A DNA stretch of 64,000 bases from Tenacibaculum maritimum NCIMB 2154 (GCF_900119795.1 NZ_LT634361.1:1426001-1490000), one strand, 5' to 3'; counted from the first letter of the stretch, positions 1 through 10,298 are shown. A program made the numbers and translations. The notes: generated by a model not told the origin, from the sequence alone.

Positions 1-611
1 TGACGATTAACAAGCATTGCAAGGGTAGGAGTTTGCACCCTGCCAATAGATAAGACTTGTTTGTATCCTCCAAATTTCACAGTATATAAGCGAGTAGCAT
101 TTAGTCCTAATAGCCAATCACCAATAGCCCTTGAAAAACCAGCATAATATAAATTATCGTATTTTTCTGAAGCATGCAAATTTTGGAACCCCTCTTTGAT
201 AGCTTCTTCAGTTAGTGAAGAAATCCATAACCGTTGTACTTTTCCTTTATAATTGGATTGATTAATTACCCAACGCTGAATTAACTCTCCTTCTTGTCCC
301 GCATCCCCACAATTAATAACAATCTCTGCTTTTTCAAATAAACTTTTTACAATATTAAATTGTTTTTGGATTCCTGAATCGTTTGTTACTTTAGTATTAA
401 AATGCTCAGGAAGCATGGGTAAATTATTTAGATCCCAACTTTTCCAATGAGGTTTGTAATCTTTGGGTTCTAGAAGTGTACATAAATGACCAAAAGTATA
501 GGTTACTGCATAACCATTTCCTTCGAAATAACCATCTCGTTTGGTTTTGGCTCCCAGTATATTAGCAATTTCTCTAGCTACACTTGGTTTCTCGGCAATA
601 CATACTTTCAT
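1..611 (-). CDS. topB: DNA topoisomerase III, N-terminal part (gene runs off the left edge)
   Basis: About 203 N-terminal residues are visible, starting MKVCIAEKPSVAREIANILG, the usual opening of the Toprim domain of type IA topoisomerase III. A second Toprim motif (CGDAGQEGE) lies near residue 100, and SIGRVQTPTLAML sits close to the window edge. The active-site tyrosine domain would lie beyond the edge. The enzyme relaxes negatively supercoiled DNA and decatenates DNA through a transient single-strand break, often together with RecQ; a recQ gene lies elsewhere in this window but is not adjacent. The ATG at 609-611 is the natural start because the protein begins exactly at the Toprim domain. 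Family assignment is firm; topB versus a plasmid-type homologue cannot be settled from this fragment. Confidence 0.9.
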   Translation of the reverse strand, partial: MKVCIAEKPSVAREIANILGAKTKRDGYFEGNGYAVTYTFGHLCTLLEPKDYKPHWKSWDLNNLPMLPEHFNTKVTNDSGIQKQFNIVKSLFEKAEIVINCGDAGQEGELIQRWVINQSNYKGKVQRLWISSLTEEAIKEGFQNLHASEKYDNLYYAGFSRAIGDWLLGLNATRLYTVKFGGYKQVLSIGRVQTPTLAMLVNR

Positions 612-865
612 TTATAAAATTTTAAGGCTTCGAAATTACTATTTTTTTGATACAAATTATTTGCACTACTTTTAGTTTTTAACAAATGAAATGTAAGTAT
701 TGATAGTCTGCGATTTAAGAGGATGTTTTTGCTTGTAAAAATAAGGATGTTGAATCATTGACAATTTGTTGATTTCTTAATAGTTTTTTTTTGATATCTT
801 AGAGGCTTCTAACAGAAATTAAGTTTATTTATTAAAAGAGGAATATCCCTAAAAATTTATTATCC

Positions 866-1300
866 ATGAAAAAAATATTATTTATTGCGTTATGTTGCTT
901 TTCTTTTTCTGCATTTTCTCAAATAGAACTTGTAGAAACTACAAAAACTGAAATTGTGTCAAAAATTAGCTATGTTTATTTGGAGAAAGCAGGTGATAAT
1001 GAGTATAATTTATATTATAAAAACATGAATGCATTAGGGCATGAGTATGTGCACTTTGGATTTAAAAACTTAAATAATGATTATGATAAGTTGTACGAAA
1101 TTATGATGAAAGGATTTGAGGACAAGCCTAGAGATCCTTTACAAATTAAAGCCAATGGAGATGTAGTTTGGTTAAAATATAGTAGAGAAGAAGGAAATTT
1201 GTATTTGCAAATTCAGCAGTTTGTAAGTAGAGACCCTGATGTAATGACCGTTTCAAGACTATTGACGAAAGAAGATATTACAAATTTATTTAAAAAATAA
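866..1300 (+). CDS. Small secreted protein of unknown function
   Basis: A 144-residue protein opening with a clear Sec signal peptide (MKKILFIALCCFSFSAFSQ, cleavage probably after SAFS). The mature part of about 125 residues is rich in Lys, Asp, Glu and aromatic residues. It has no lipobox, transmembrane segment or motif I recognise, and no cysteine after the signal peptide. It stands alone between the divergent topoisomerase gene and the convergent meaB and is followed by a strong hairpin terminator. It is probably a periplasmic or exported protein. I do not recognise the family. Confidence 0.75.
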   Translation: MKKILFIALCCFSFSAFSQIELVETTKTEIVSKISYVYLEKAGDNEYNLYYKNMNALGHEYVHFGFKNLNNDYDKLYEIMMKGFEDKPRDPLQIKANGDVVWLKYSREEGNLYLQIQQFVSRDPDVMTVSRLLTKEDITNLFKK

Positions 1301-1317
1301 GAAATTAACCATAAAAA

Positions 1318-1354
1318 TTAAAAAGGCTTAAGGTATTAATCTTAAGCCTTTTTA
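1318..1354. terminator. Bidirectional hairpin terminator
   Basis: AAAAAGGCTTAAG and CTTAAGCCTTTTT form a perfect stem around an 8-nt loop, with A-tract on the left and T-tract on the right. It sits between the convergent secreted-protein gene and meaB and can serve both. Confidence 0.85.
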
Positions 1355-1356
1355 AT

Positions 1357-2448
1357 TTATTTCTTTTTAGAATTTAATAGCCGTTTAGCAGCCATAAAAG
1401 GAGTTGTTTTTCCACTTTCTAATTTTTCGATTTCTTTTATTAAAGATTCTTTTATTTCAGGAATATTATAAAAGTCATTTTTTAGTTGCTGGTGTATTGT
1501 TTCTAGTAACCAATACTCATTTTGTTGATTTCTTCGTTGCTCAAAAAAATTGTTCTTTTTGACTAAAATTAGATAATCCTCAATCATTTCAAAGATAACA
1601 TGGATGCCTTGATGGTGAAGAGCGCTTGCAACAAGTACTTTGGGTTGCCATCCACTTTCTTTTGAAGGGTATAGGTGTAGGGCTCTATTGAATGCTACTT
1701 TAGCTATTTTAGCTTTTTTCTCATTATCTCCATCCGCCTTATTAATAACAATAGCATCTGCCATTTCAATGATTCCTCGTTTTATACCTTGTAATTCATC
1801 ACCTGCTCCTGCCAACTTTAGTAATAAAAAGAAATCGACCATGGAATGAACGGCAGTTTCGCTTTGTCCAACACCTACAGTTTCTATAACAATTGTATCA
1901 AATCCGGCAGCTTCGCATAAAATAATACTTTCTCTTGTTTTTTGAGCAACTCCACCCAAGGAAGTGCCAGAAGGAGAAGGTCGAATAAAAGCATTTTTAT
2001 CAGTAACTAATTGCTCCATTCTTGTTTTATCGCCTAAGATACTTCCTTTGTTAACAGAGCTACTTGGATCAACAGCTAATACTGCTACTTTTTTTCCTAA
2101 AGAAGTTAAATGTTTTCCAAAAGATTCTATAAAAGTACTTTTTCCAACGCCAGGAACTCCTGTGATTCCTATTCTAACAGCGTTATTTGCATAAGGTAAG
2201 CAGCGCTCTAGAATTTGATTCGCTTTTTCTTGATGTTTTATATTGGTGCTTTCAACCAAAGTAATAGCCTTGCTTAGAAAAGTAATATCTCCTTTGATTA
2301 TTTTTGAAACAAATTCATCAATACTGTATTGTTTATTTCTATTCAGTTTGATTTTTTTGGCAGCGGCCATATTAGTTGTTTTTGGAGGAGCAATGCCTTT
2401 TTTCTCCTGTAATGTGGATTTGCTTTTTTTAACCATAATAGATAACAA
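1357..2448 (-). CDS. meaB: Methylmalonyl-CoA mutase-associated GTPase MeaB
   Basis: A 363-residue G3E-family P-loop GTPase of the MeaB/ArgK type. These proteins chaperone the adenosylcobalamin-dependent methylmalonyl-CoA mutase, protecting its radical cofactor and gating cofactor loading. Visible motifs are the Walker A GVPGVGKST near residue 99, a DPSSS segment, ETVGVGQSE (switch II) and NKADGD as the NKxD base-recognition motif. Family members are usually about 320-330 residues; the extra length here is a Lys-rich N-terminal extension of about 40 residues before YSIDEFVSKI, so translation may start further in. No mutase subunit genes lie in the window. The gene is divergent from cysS and ends at a shared terminator. 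Confidence 0.92.
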   Translation of the reverse strand: MLSIMVKKSKSTLQEKKGIAPPKTTNMAAAKKIKLNRNKQYSIDEFVSKIIKGDITFLSKAITLVESTNIKHQEKANQILERCLPYANNAVRIGITGVPGVGKSTFIESFGKHLTSLGKKVAVLAVDPSSSVNKGSILGDKTRMEQLVTDKNAFIRPSPSGTSLGGVAQKTRESIILCEAAGFDTIVIETVGVGQSETAVHSMVDFFLLLKLAGAGDELQGIKRGIIEMADAIVINKADGDNEKKAKIAKVAFNRALHLYPSKESGWQPKVLVASALHHQGIHVIFEMIEDYLILVKKNNFFEQRRNQQNEYWLLETIHQQLKNDFYNIPEIKESLIKEIEKLESGKTTPFMAAKRLLNSKKK

Positions 2449-2630
2449 AGTATTGAGATTGTAAAATTAACAAGAAAAAGTAAGTTATAAGAATGGAAAT
2501 TGATAGAAACAAAAGGGGAGAATATTGATGAATAAAAGAGGAATTACTTTTAACGAATTTCTAATAAAATCAATTTCGCTATTCTTTATAAAGTGCCTAT
2601 ATTTAGCCTCTGTAAATAGTTACTTTTTCA

Positions 2631-4109
2631 ATGGAATTATATAAAGAAAATCAAATTAAAATATACAACTCATTATCCAAAAGCAAAGAACTTTTTAAGC
2701 CTGTAAATGAAGGGTATGTAGGAATGTATGTTTGTGGTCCAACAGTATATAGTAATGTACATTTAGGAAATGTAAGGACGTTTATGTCATTTGATATGGT
2801 GTTTCGTTACTTTAAGCATTTAGGATATAAAGTTCGTTATGTAAGAAATATTACAGATGCAGGTCATTTGGAAAATGATGCTGATGAAGGAGAAGATAGA
2901 ATTGCTAAAAAAGCACGTTTAGAACAAATTGAACCTATGGAAGTGGTACAGCGTTACACAGTAGATTTTCATAATGTAACTAAACAATACAATTTTTTAC
3001 CACCAAGTATAGAACCAACAGCAACGGGGCATATTGTAGAGCAGATTGAAATGATTAAGCAAATTATGGAAAAAGGATTGGCTTATGAGGTAAATGGTTC
3101 GGTATATTTTGATGTTATTAAGTATAACAAGGATCATCATTATGGAATTCTTTCAGGAAGAAATATTGAAGATGCTATTCATAATACGAGAACGTTAGAT
3201 GGACAGTCGGAAAAGAAAAATCCACAAGATTTCGCGCTTTGGAAAAAAGCGGATGAAAGACATATCATGCGTTGGCCTTCTCCTTGGTCTGACGGATTTC
3301 CAGGATGGCATTTAGAATGTTCTGTGATGAGTACGAAATATTTAGGAGAGCAATTTGATATTCATGGAGGAGGAATGGATTTAAAGTTTCCGCACCACGA
3401 ATGTGAAATAGCACAATCGCATACTTGTTCAGGAGTGCAACCTGTTAATTATTGGATGCATGCCAATATGCTTTTGTTAAATAGCCAAAAGATGGCAAAG
3501 TCAACAGGAAATCATATTCTTCCAGAAGAAATTTTAAGTGGAAATAATAAAATTCTTACGAAAGCTTTTTCAGCTGGAGTTGTACGCTTTTTTATAATGC
3601 AAGCCCATTATCGCAGTATTTTGGATTTTTCTAACGATGCTTTATTAGCTTCGGAAAAAGGATACCATAAACTGATGGAGGCTTTTAAAGCACTAAATAG
3701 TATTGAAGAAGGAAGCACATCAGAATTTGATGTGAAGGGATGGAAGCAGAAGTGCTATGATGCGATGAATGATGATTTTAATACGCCTATTTTAATAGCG
3801 CATCTATTTGAGGCTGTAAAGCATATAAATTTATTGAAAGATAAGAAGATACGAATTACGAAGGAGGATTTAGAGTTGTTAAAAGCTACAATGAGTGCCT
3901 TTGTATTTGATGTTTTAGGTTTAATGGATGAGGTACAACAACAAAGTTCGGATAAGGTTGATGGAGTAGTAGCGTTGTTAATTAAATTGAGAAAAGAGGC
4001 GAGAGAAAACAAAGACTGGGCACTTTCAGATCAAATAAGAGATGAATTGTTAGCATTAGGTATTCAATTAAAAGATGGAAGAGAGGGAACTACTTTTGCT
4101 ATAAATTAA
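2631..4109 (+). CDS. cysS: Cysteinyl-tRNA synthetase
   Basis: Class I aminoacyl-tRNA synthetase charging tRNA-Cys; 492 residues, the normal length. The HIGH-type signature is HLGN in [14 protein letters not shown] near residue 40, and the KMSKS loop is KMAKSTGN near residue 290. The zinc-binding residues expected of CysRS are present ([23 protein letters not shown]). The C-terminal DALR-type helical region follows. The ATG lies just downstream of an AT-rich promoter-like segment. yidD starts six bases after the stop, so cysS and yidD are probably co-transcribed. Confidence 0.97.
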   Translation: MELYKENQIKIYNSLSKSKELFKPVNEGYVGMYVCGPTVYSNVHLGNVRTFMSFDMVFRYFKHLGYKVRYVRNITDAGHLENDADEGEDRIAKKARLEQIEPMEVVQRYTVDFHNVTKQYNFLPPSIEPTATGHIVEQIEMIKQIMEKGLAYEVNGSVYFDVIKYNKDHHYGILSGRNIEDAIHNTRTLDGQSEKKNPQDFALWKKADERHIMRWPSPWSDGFPGWHLECSVMSTKYLGEQFDIHGGGMDLKFPHHECEIAQSHTCSGVQPVNYWMHANMLLLNSQKMAKSTGNHILPEEILSGNNKILTKAFSAGVVRFFIMQAHYRSILDFSNDALLASEKGYHKLMEAFKALNSIEEGSTSEFDVKGWKQKCYDAMNDDFNTPILIAHLFEAVKHINLLKDKKIRITKEDLELLKATMSAFVFDVLGLMDEVQQQSSDKVDGVVALLIKLRKEARENKDWALSDQIRDELLALGIQLKDGREGTTFAIN

Positions 4110-4115
4110 TATCGA

Positions 4116-4355
4116 TTGAAAAGAATATTCACATATCCATTTATATTGTTAGTACGTTTTTATCAATTGGCAATTTCTCCGTTTACACCAGCAACTTGTA
4201 GATATACACCAACTTGCTCAAGTTATGCAATAGAAGCATTGAAAGAGTACGGATTGTTATATGGAGGATGGTTGGCAATAAAACGGATATTTAGTTGTCA
4301 TCCTTGGGGAGGAAGTGGGTATGATCCAGTACCTAAAAAAGAAAAGAAACAATAA
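4116..4355 (+). CDS. yidD: Membrane protein insertion efficiency factor YidD
   Basis: A 79-residue YidD protein, a small membrane-associated factor that assists YidC-dependent insertion of inner-membrane proteins. Diagnostic motifs are the hydrophobic N-terminus ([14 protein letters not shown] segment), [16 protein letters not shown] with its conserved cysteines, and [18 protein letters not shown]. The start codon is TTG at 4116, six bases after cysS; no ATG is available upstream in this frame, and the protein begins at the family's normal position. It is followed by a terminator hairpin. Confidence 0.93.
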   Translation: MKRIFTYPFILLVRFYQLAISPFTPATCRYTPTCSSYAIEALKEYGLLYGGWLAIKRIFSCHPWGGSGYDPVPKKEKKQ

Positions 4356-4359
4356 CGCT

Positions 4360-4394
4360 ATTGCTTTTTTAAGAGCTAGCAAAAGCAATTTTTT
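4360..4394 (+). terminator. Rho-independent terminator after yidD
   Basis: ATTGCTTTT pairs with AAAAGCAAT across a loop containing TTAAGAGCTAGC, and six T follow. It ends the cysS-yidD unit just before lgt. Confidence 0.75.
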
Positions 4395-4434
4395 ACATAG
4401 TAGGAATTGTGATTAATATAATAAATAAAAGTAC

Positions 4435-5262
4435 ATGAATTATTTAGCTGTAGTTTGGGATCCTTCGTTAGGAATAAACCTAGGCTTTTTTACCGTTCGT
4501 TGGTATAGTTTAATGTTTGTAGCATCCTTTTTATTAGGGTTACATTTGATGAAAAAAATCTTTATAAACGATAAAGTTCCGGTTGAAAAACTGGATCCAT
4601 TATTTATGTATGTTTTTATATCAATGCTAGTAGGAATGCGCTTAGGAGATGTTTTCTTTTATAGTTGGGATTACTATCAGAATCATTTATTAGAAATATT
4701 TATACCGTTTAAAAAATTAGCAGATGGTTCTTGGAAGTTCACTGGATTTACAGGTTTTGCTAGCCATGGAGCTGCTATAGGTATTATTTTAGCCATGTAC
4801 TTTTATGCAAAGAAGCATTTAGAAAAACCATGGCTATTTATTTTAGATAGATTAGCAATAATGGTTGCTTTAGCTGGCTTTTTTATTCGTTTAGGAAACT
4901 TTTTTAATTCAGAAATTTACGGAAAACCAACAGGAAGTAACTTTGGAGTTATTTTTAAAGGAGCAGGAGAAACAGTAGCTAGACATCCAACTCAGTTGTA
5001 TGAAGCTTTTAGTTATTTGGCATTGTTTTTTGTGCTTTGGTATTTTTATTGGAAAACTGATAAAAAGGAGCAAACAGGATTTTTATTTGGACTATTCATG
5101 GTAGTACTATGGTCATTGCGTTTTTGTATTGAGTTTTTAAAAGAAGCACAAGTAGAAGGAAGAGAAGATTGGGTGTTTAACTCATTAAATACAGGGCAAG
5201 TATTGAGCATCCCTTTAGTTTTAATCGGATTTTGGTTGATGTTTAGAAATAATAAGAAATAA
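4435..5262 (+). CDS. lgt: Prolipoprotein diacylglyceryl transferase
   Basis: A 275-residue polytopic inner-membrane enzyme that transfers diacylglycerol from phosphatidylglycerol to the lipobox cysteine of prolipoproteins, the first step in lipoprotein maturation. About seven hydrophobic segments are visible. Family motifs include RWYSLMF near the N-terminus, the GFASHGAAIGI segment carrying the essential His, and RLGNFFNSEIYGKPT, the Lgt signature with the conserved Arg and Asn, followed by RHPTQLYEA. Several predicted lipoproteins in this window would be its substrates. The gene is single, with a strong hairpin terminator downstream. Confidence 0.96.
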   Translation: MNYLAVVWDPSLGINLGFFTVRWYSLMFVASFLLGLHLMKKIFINDKVPVEKLDPLFMYVFISMLVGMRLGDVFFYSWDYYQNHLLEIFIPFKKLADGSWKFTGFTGFASHGAAIGIILAMYFYAKKHLEKPWLFILDRLAIMVALAGFFIRLGNFFNSEIYGKPTGSNFGVIFKGAGETVARHPTQLYEAFSYLALFFVLWYFYWKTDKKEQTGFLFGLFMVVLWSLRFCIEFLKEAQVEGREDWVFNSLNTGQVLSIPLVLIGFWLMFRNNKK

Positions 5263-5410
5263 AGATTTGTATTTGATACTATTATTATTTATCAATTGAA
5301 ATTATCGAAATAAAAAGAGTTTTTCTTATTTTATATGAGATAGCTTTACTTCTTTTTAAGATTGTTTTAAATAATAATTGATAAACTGGTAACTGGTATT
5401 GGAAGGTTCT

Positions 5411-5446
5411 AAAAGGAGGCATTGTAACTACAATGCCTCCTTTTTA
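5411..5446. terminator. Bidirectional hairpin terminator
   Basis: AAAAGGAGGCATTGTA and its near-perfect complement CAATGCCTCCTTTTT form a long GC-rich stem with a short loop, flanked by A and T tracts. It separates convergent lgt and thrC. Confidence 0.9.
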
Positions 5447-5494
5447 TATAGTATTTTCTAGATGAGATAGATTTTTATTTAATGTGAGCTCGAC

Positions 5495-6799
5495 TTAAGA
5501 CCGTTTGTTGAGCTCCATGTTATTTAAGAATAATTTCAGTGCCTCATAAGTACTTATTTTAATAGCTTGTTTTTGTTTACGCATAATTGCCTGTATTGGC
5601 GTAGGAATTTCAATTGTAGTACTGAGTGTTTCTTCTACAACATCTAAAAATTTAACAGGATGAGCCGTTTCTAAAAAAATTCCAAACTGATTTTTAGTTA
5701 TCCCAAACTTTTTTAAACCCAAATAACCAACAGCTCCATGAGGATCAGCAATATAATTTGTTTGTTGAAAAATAGCTTTCATTGCTTTACGAGTTTCCAT
5801 GTCTGAGAAAGAATAAGCAGCAAAAGTTTTTCTTAATTCATTGATATCATTATTGAATAGAGCTTGTATTCTAATGAAATTACTAGGATTTCCTACATCC
5901 ATAGCGTTAGAAATAGTAGCTTTAGAAGGTTTTGGTTCGTATTTTTCGTTGGTTAAAAAACTAGGAACGGTATCATTAATGTTCGTAGAAGCTATAAAAT
6001 GCTTTATGGGTAACCCTAGCTTTTGAGCCATAATTCCAGCGCAAATATTTCCAAAGTTCCCGCTAGGAACGGAAAAAATGATTTCTTTATGCTGTTTGTA
6101 TAGTTGTTTATAAGCAAAGAAAAAATAAAACATTTGAGGGAGCCAACGCGCTATATTTATGGAATTAGCGGAGGTTAAATTGCGTGAAATTTGAGGGTCT
6201 AAAAAAGCAGATTTTACCATTTCTTGGCAATCGTCAAAGGTGCCATCAACTTCTAATGCAGTAATGTTTTTTCCTAAAGTTGTCAATTGCTTTTCTTGAA
6301 TATCACTTACTTTTCCACTAGGATAAAGAATGACGACATTTACTCCTTTGACTTCTAAAAATCCGTTAGCAACAGCACCACCAGTATCGCCTGAAGTAGC
6401 TACTAATACGGTTACTTGATTTTGATTGTTTTCATTAAAATACCCCAAGCAACGAGCCATAAAACGAGCACCTACGTCTTTAAAAGCCATGGTAGGGCCA
6501 TGAAATAGCTCTAAAGCACCAATATTTTCTTCAATTTTTTGAATAGGAAAATCGAAAGATATTGTTTCACTAATAATTTTTAATAAATCTTCTTTTGGAA
6601 TTTCATCACCAACGAATTGTTTTATTGCTTCATAGGCGATTTGCTCATTAGAATAATTTTCAATATTTTTAATGAAATTGTTAGAGAGTGGTGTTATATT
6701 TTCGGGAAAGTAAAGCCCTCTATCAGGAGCTAATCCATTGATAACAGCTTCTTTGAAGTTTACTTTTGGTGATGTATGGTTAAGGCTAAAATAGTTCAT
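5495..6799 (-). CDS. thrC: Threonine synthase
   Basis: PLP-dependent enzyme converting O-phosphohomoserine to threonine, the last step of the pathway. The PLP lysine is in HGPTMAFKDVGARF; the phosphate-binding and cofactor loops VATSGDTGGAVANGF and SVPSGNFGNICAG are intact. I place the start at the ATG at 6797-6799 (MNYFSLNH), giving 434 residues. The same frame is open further upstream, but that would overlap thrB and add an unconserved tail. It is the last gene of the thrA-thrB-thrC operon, 13 bases after thrB. Confidence 0.95.
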   Translation of the reverse strand: MNYFSLNHTSPKVNFKEAVINGLAPDRGLYFPENITPLSNNFIKNIENYSNEQIAYEAIKQFVGDEIPKEDLLKIISETISFDFPIQKIEENIGALELFHGPTMAFKDVGARFMARCLGYFNENNQNQVTVLVATSGDTGGAVANGFLEVKGVNVVILYPSGKVSDIQEKQLTTLGKNITALEVDGTFDDCQEMVKSAFLDPQISRNLTSANSINIARWLPQMFYFFFAYKQLYKQHKEIIFSVPSGNFGNICAGIMAQKLGLPIKHFIASTNINDTVPSFLTNEKYEPKPSKATISNAMDVGNPSNFIRIQALFNNDINELRKTFAAYSFSDMETRKAMKAIFQQTNYIADPHGAVGYLGLKKFGITKNQFGIFLETAHPVKFLDVVEETLSTTIEIPTPIQAIMRKQKQAIKISTYEALKLFLNNMELNKRS

Positions 6800-6812
6800 T
6801 TTGCAAGATTGA

Positions 6813-7736
6813 TTAAGATAAAATTTTGATTCCTTCTGAATTAACTTTTGATAGGTGGATATCAAAATCTATTCCTACTTTTTTATAGGTTGCACCCATT
6901 ACTTCCGCTACTTTTTGAGCAGTATTTTGTCCTTTGCTGAGAGCAAAAATTGAAGGGCCAGATCCAGAAATACCACTACCCAATGCTCCTGCATGTTTAC
7001 ATCTGTTTTTAACGATATCAAATTCAGGGATTAGAATGGCTCGTAGTGGTTCTACTATTTTATCGTGAAGAGATCTACCTATTAAATCATAGTCATTGGT
7101 ATATAAACCGCTAATTAATCCTCCAAGATTTCCTAATTGTTCAACTGTTTCTTTCAGAGTTACTTTTTGTTTTAAAACAGACCGAGCATCAGCAGTTTTA
7201 ACTTCAATTTGAGGATGGATAACAGTGACGTATAACTCTTTAGGAGCATTAATTTTGATAATATCTAAAGGAGCATAACTTCTAACTAAAGTAAATCCGC
7301 CTAAGAGGGCAGGAGCAACATTATCAGCATGTGCAGTACCGCTGGCTAGTTTTTCTCCTTCCATAGCAAAAGAAACCAATTCTCTGCTAGAAAAAGGATT
7401 TCCTAATAGTTTATTAATACCAAATACGGCTCCTGCTGCACTGGCAGCACTACTTCCTATACCGCTTCCAGGCTTTATCTTTTTATAAATTTGAAGATCA
7501 AATCCATAATCAATATCCGTTTTTTTTAATAATGCCAAAGCAGCAACACCAGCTACGTTTTTAGTAGCTTCTAATGGCAGATGTTGCCCCACAATTTTAC
7601 TGATTGTTATTCCTTTAGTTACTGTTTTGCTAATAATCATTTCATCTCCAACCGTATCTAAACAAAGACCAAGAACATCAAAACCACAAGATACATTGGC
7701 CACGGTAGCAGGTGTAAAAATTTTTATAGTATCCAT
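6813..7736 (-). CDS. thrB: Homoserine kinase
   Basis: GHMP-superfamily kinase that phosphorylates homoserine with ATP, feeding threonine synthase. The glycine-rich ATP loop KPGSGIGSSAASAAGA and the C-terminal GSGISGSGPSIFAL motif are both clear. The start is set at 7736 (MDTIKIFTPATVANVSCGFD) because homoserine kinases begin directly with this strand and its conserved CGFD; the frame also extends to 7760. With this start the gene follows thrA by 10 bases and precedes thrC by 13, a compact operon. Confidence 0.95.
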   Translation of the reverse strand: MDTIKIFTPATVANVSCGFDVLGLCLDTVGDEMIISKTVTKGITISKIVGQHLPLEATKNVAGVAALALLKKTDIDYGFDLQIYKKIKPGSGIGSSAASAAGAVFGINKLLGNPFSSRELVSFAMEGEKLASGTAHADNVAPALLGGFTLVRSYAPLDIIKINAPKELYVTVIHPQIEVKTADARSVLKQKVTLKETVEQLGNLGGLISGLYTNDYDLIGRSLHDKIVEPLRAILIPEFDIVKNRCKHAGALGSGISGSGPSIFALSKGQNTAQKVAEVMGATYKKVGIDFDIHLSKVNSEGIKILS

Positions 7737-7746
7737 TTGTATATGT

Positions 7747-10188
7747 TTAATTATTACCAATTCTAATTACATCTGCAAAAATACCAGAAGCAGTAACGTC
7801 TGCTCCAGCTCCAGCTCCCTTTATAATGAGCGGATTTACAGGGTATCTTTCGGTGTAGAAAAGTACAATATTATCGCTTCCTTCCAAATTGTAAAAAGGA
7901 TGCTTTGGCGGAATGTGCTGGAGGCCTACTTTTGCTTTTCCGTTTATAAATTCAGCAACATATTTTAAGCGCTTATTTTGATGGCTAGCTTCTTGATAGA
8001 TTTTTTGAAAATGAGGTTCAAATTCAGTTAAGCTATTATAAAAATCATGATTTGTTGTTGTATTTAGGCTTTTTTCAGGAAGAAATGAATCATTTTGAAT
8101 ATCTGAGAGTTCTAACTCAAAGCCGCTTTCCCTTGCTAAGATTAATATTTTACGAGCTACGTCTATACCACTTAAATCAATTTTAGGATCAGGCTCGGTA
8201 TATCCTTCTTTCTGAGCAGTTGAAACGACATGATGAAAGGTAGTAGTTTCATTAAAATTATTAAAAACAAAATTCAAACTTCCTGATAAAACTGCTTGAA
8301 TTTTAAGAATTCTATCTCCTGAAGCGATAAGGTTTTTTAGTGTGTCTATAATTGGTAACCCAGCACCAACATTCGTTTCAAACAAAAAAGGAGCGTTGTA
8401 TTTCCTAGAAATTCTTTTTAGGTTTTTATAGTTTTCCAGCTTAGAAGCACAGGCTATTTTATTACAAGTAACAACACCTATATTATGGCTAAGATAGTTT
8501 TCGTAGGTTTCAGAAACTTGAAGATTAGCAGTATTATCAACAAACACAGAGTTACGTAAATTAAGAAGTTTTATTTTACTGAAGAAGCCTGTTAAACTAT
8601 TAGATTCGCCTTTATTTAAAGCTTCCTTCCAAGTACTTAAATCAATTCCATTTTCATCAAAGATCATTTTTTTAGAATTTGAAATTCCAATAACTCTAAT
8701 GTTTAACTTTAAATGTTTTTTTAAATAAGTTGACTGTTGATTGATTTGAGAAAGAAATCGTTCTCCTACATTTCCTACTCCTGTGACAAAAAGGTGTAGT
8801 TGTTTTATTTTTTCCTCAAAGAATTGCTCATGTAATGTATTTAATGCTTTTTTAGCATCGACGCTATTGATAACTGCTGAAATGTTTTTTTCAGAAGCGC
8901 CCTGAGCAATTGCTCTGATGTTTACGTTATTTTTGCCGAGAGCGCTAAACATTTGCCCGCTCAAACCTTGATGACTTTTCATATTGTCACCAACTAATGC
9001 AATGATGGCTAATTGTTTCTCGATGATTATAGGAGCTATTTTATGCTGTTCGATTTCAAAAGCAAAAGCCTTGTTAATATGTTCAGTCGCTTTTTGAGCA
9101 TCTTCATCATAAATACCAATACAAATTGAATGTTCTGAAGAAGCTTGAGTAATTAATACCACATTGATATTTTCAGAAGATAGGGTTTCAAATAAGCGTT
9201 TCGAGATACCAGAAACACCAACCATACCACTTCCTTCTAAAGTGAGTAAAGTGATGTTTTCTATATGGCTTATTCCTTTTACGGGGTTTTTAGTAGCGGT
9301 TTTTAAGGCAATACGAGTCCCCTCATGATCAGGATCAAAAGTATTTTTTATAATTATTGGAATCTGTTTTTCTAATACAGGTTGAATAGTAGGTGGATAA
9401 ATTACTTTTGCTCCAAAATGAGATAGCTCCATGGCTTCTTGGTAAGATATATGAGGAATCGGGAATGCTTGTTTTACAAGATTAGGATTTGCAGTGTACA
9501 TTCCGCTAACGTCTGTCCAAATTTGCAATTCAGAAGCATTCAAAGCAGCTGCGTAAATAGCAGCAGAATAATCAGATCCTCCGCGACCTAGAGTAGTTGT
9601 TTGCCCGTTTTCAGTAGCAGCAATAAAACCAGGAAGAATGGTTACCTGGTATTTATTTTGAGGGAAATATCCTTGGCAATTATTAGTGGTTTTATGGAAG
9701 TTTACCTTTGCTTTTTCATATAAATTAGAGGTAATGATAAGTTCTCTACTATCTTTATAACAAGCATTTAATTTGTTTTTAGCAACTTCTGAAATGATAT
9801 AAGAAGATAGTAATTCTCCAAAACCACTGATAGTAGCTAATGTCTTTGGCGTTATTTCTTGTAGTAAATAGCACCCTTCTAATAAAGTTTCTAAATGATT
9901 GAATAATCTTTTAGCTTGGCTTAATACGCTACTCTGTTCAATGATAGGAATCAACTCTTTAACGACTTTCATATGAAGTTCTTCCACCTCTTTTAGTAAA
10001 GCGATGTACCCTTGGTCTTTTTGGGAAGCTTTTTGAGAAGCTTCTATTAATTTATTGGTTGTTTTTCCAAAAGCAGAGACTACTACTATTATTTTTTCGT
10101 GTAAAGAAGCATTGCTTATAATTTGAATTACTTTTTGAATATTTTGACTATTGGCTACTGATGAACCTCCGAATTTTAAGACTTTCAT
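7747..10188 (-). CDS. thrA: Bifunctional aspartate kinase / homoserine dehydrogenase
   Basis: An 813-residue fusion that catalyses the first and third steps of the aspartate pathway. The N-terminal kinase domain opens MKVLKFGGSSVAN and carries TTLGRGGSDYSAA. Two ACT-type regulatory segments lie in the middle (about residues 310-450, for example LEGSGMVGVSGI and LVGDNMKSHQGLSGQMFSAL), where threonine feedback usually acts. The C-terminal homoserine dehydrogenase begins at the Rossmann motif FVTGVGNVGERFL near residue 465 and contains NVGAGLPIIDTLKNL and the SGSLNF segment. It is the first gene of the thrABC operon and has a 110-base gap to an upstream Thr/Ile-rich reading frame that may control it. 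Confidence 0.96.
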   Translation of the reverse strand: MKVLKFGGSSVANSQNIQKVIQIISNASLHEKIIVVVSAFGKTTNKLIEASQKASQKDQGYIALLKEVEELHMKVVKELIPIIEQSSVLSQAKRLFNHLETLLEGCYLLQEITPKTLATISGFGELLSSYIISEVAKNKLNACYKDSRELIITSNLYEKAKVNFHKTTNNCQGYFPQNKYQVTILPGFIAATENGQTTTLGRGGSDYSAAIYAAALNASELQIWTDVSGMYTANPNLVKQAFPIPHISYQEAMELSHFGAKVIYPPTIQPVLEKQIPIIIKNTFDPDHEGTRIALKTATKNPVKGISHIENITLLTLEGSGMVGVSGISKRLFETLSSENINVVLITQASSEHSICIGIYDEDAQKATEHINKAFAFEIEQHKIAPIIIEKQLAIIALVGDNMKSHQGLSGQMFSALGKNNVNIRAIAQGASEKNISAVINSVDAKKALNTLHEQFFEEKIKQLHLFVTGVGNVGERFLSQINQQSTYLKKHLKLNIRVIGISNSKKMIFDENGIDLSTWKEALNKGESNSLTGFFSKIKLLNLRNSVFVDNTANLQVSETYENYLSHNIGVVTCNKIACASKLENYKNLKRISRKYNAPFLFETNVGAGLPIIDTLKNLIASGDRILKIQAVLSGSLNFVFNNFNETTTFHHVVSTAQKEGYTEPDPKIDLSGIDVARKILILARESGFELELSDIQNDSFLPEKSLNTTTNHDFYNSLTEFEPHFQKIYQEASHQNKRLKYVAEFINGKAKVGLQHIPPKHPFYNLEGSDNIVLFYTERYPVNPLIIKGAGAGADVTASGIFADVIRIGNN

Positions 10189-10298
10189 TATGCATGAAAT
10201 TTGATGTTAAAAAAATGATATATGATACTATTTATTTGATTTCAATTTTTTTGAAAATATAAATATAACCTTGGATGATATGTAATAAAATGTACCCC

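Noticed and set aside
1640..2464. Plus-strand open frames over meaB
   Set aside because: They are antisense shadows of a well-conserved gene; the same holds for the other frames lying opposite recognised genes.
10189..10298. Classical thr attenuator terminator
   Set aside because: Hairpins here (for example TTTCAA/TTGAAA) are short and not followed by a T run at the right place, so I did not call a terminator.
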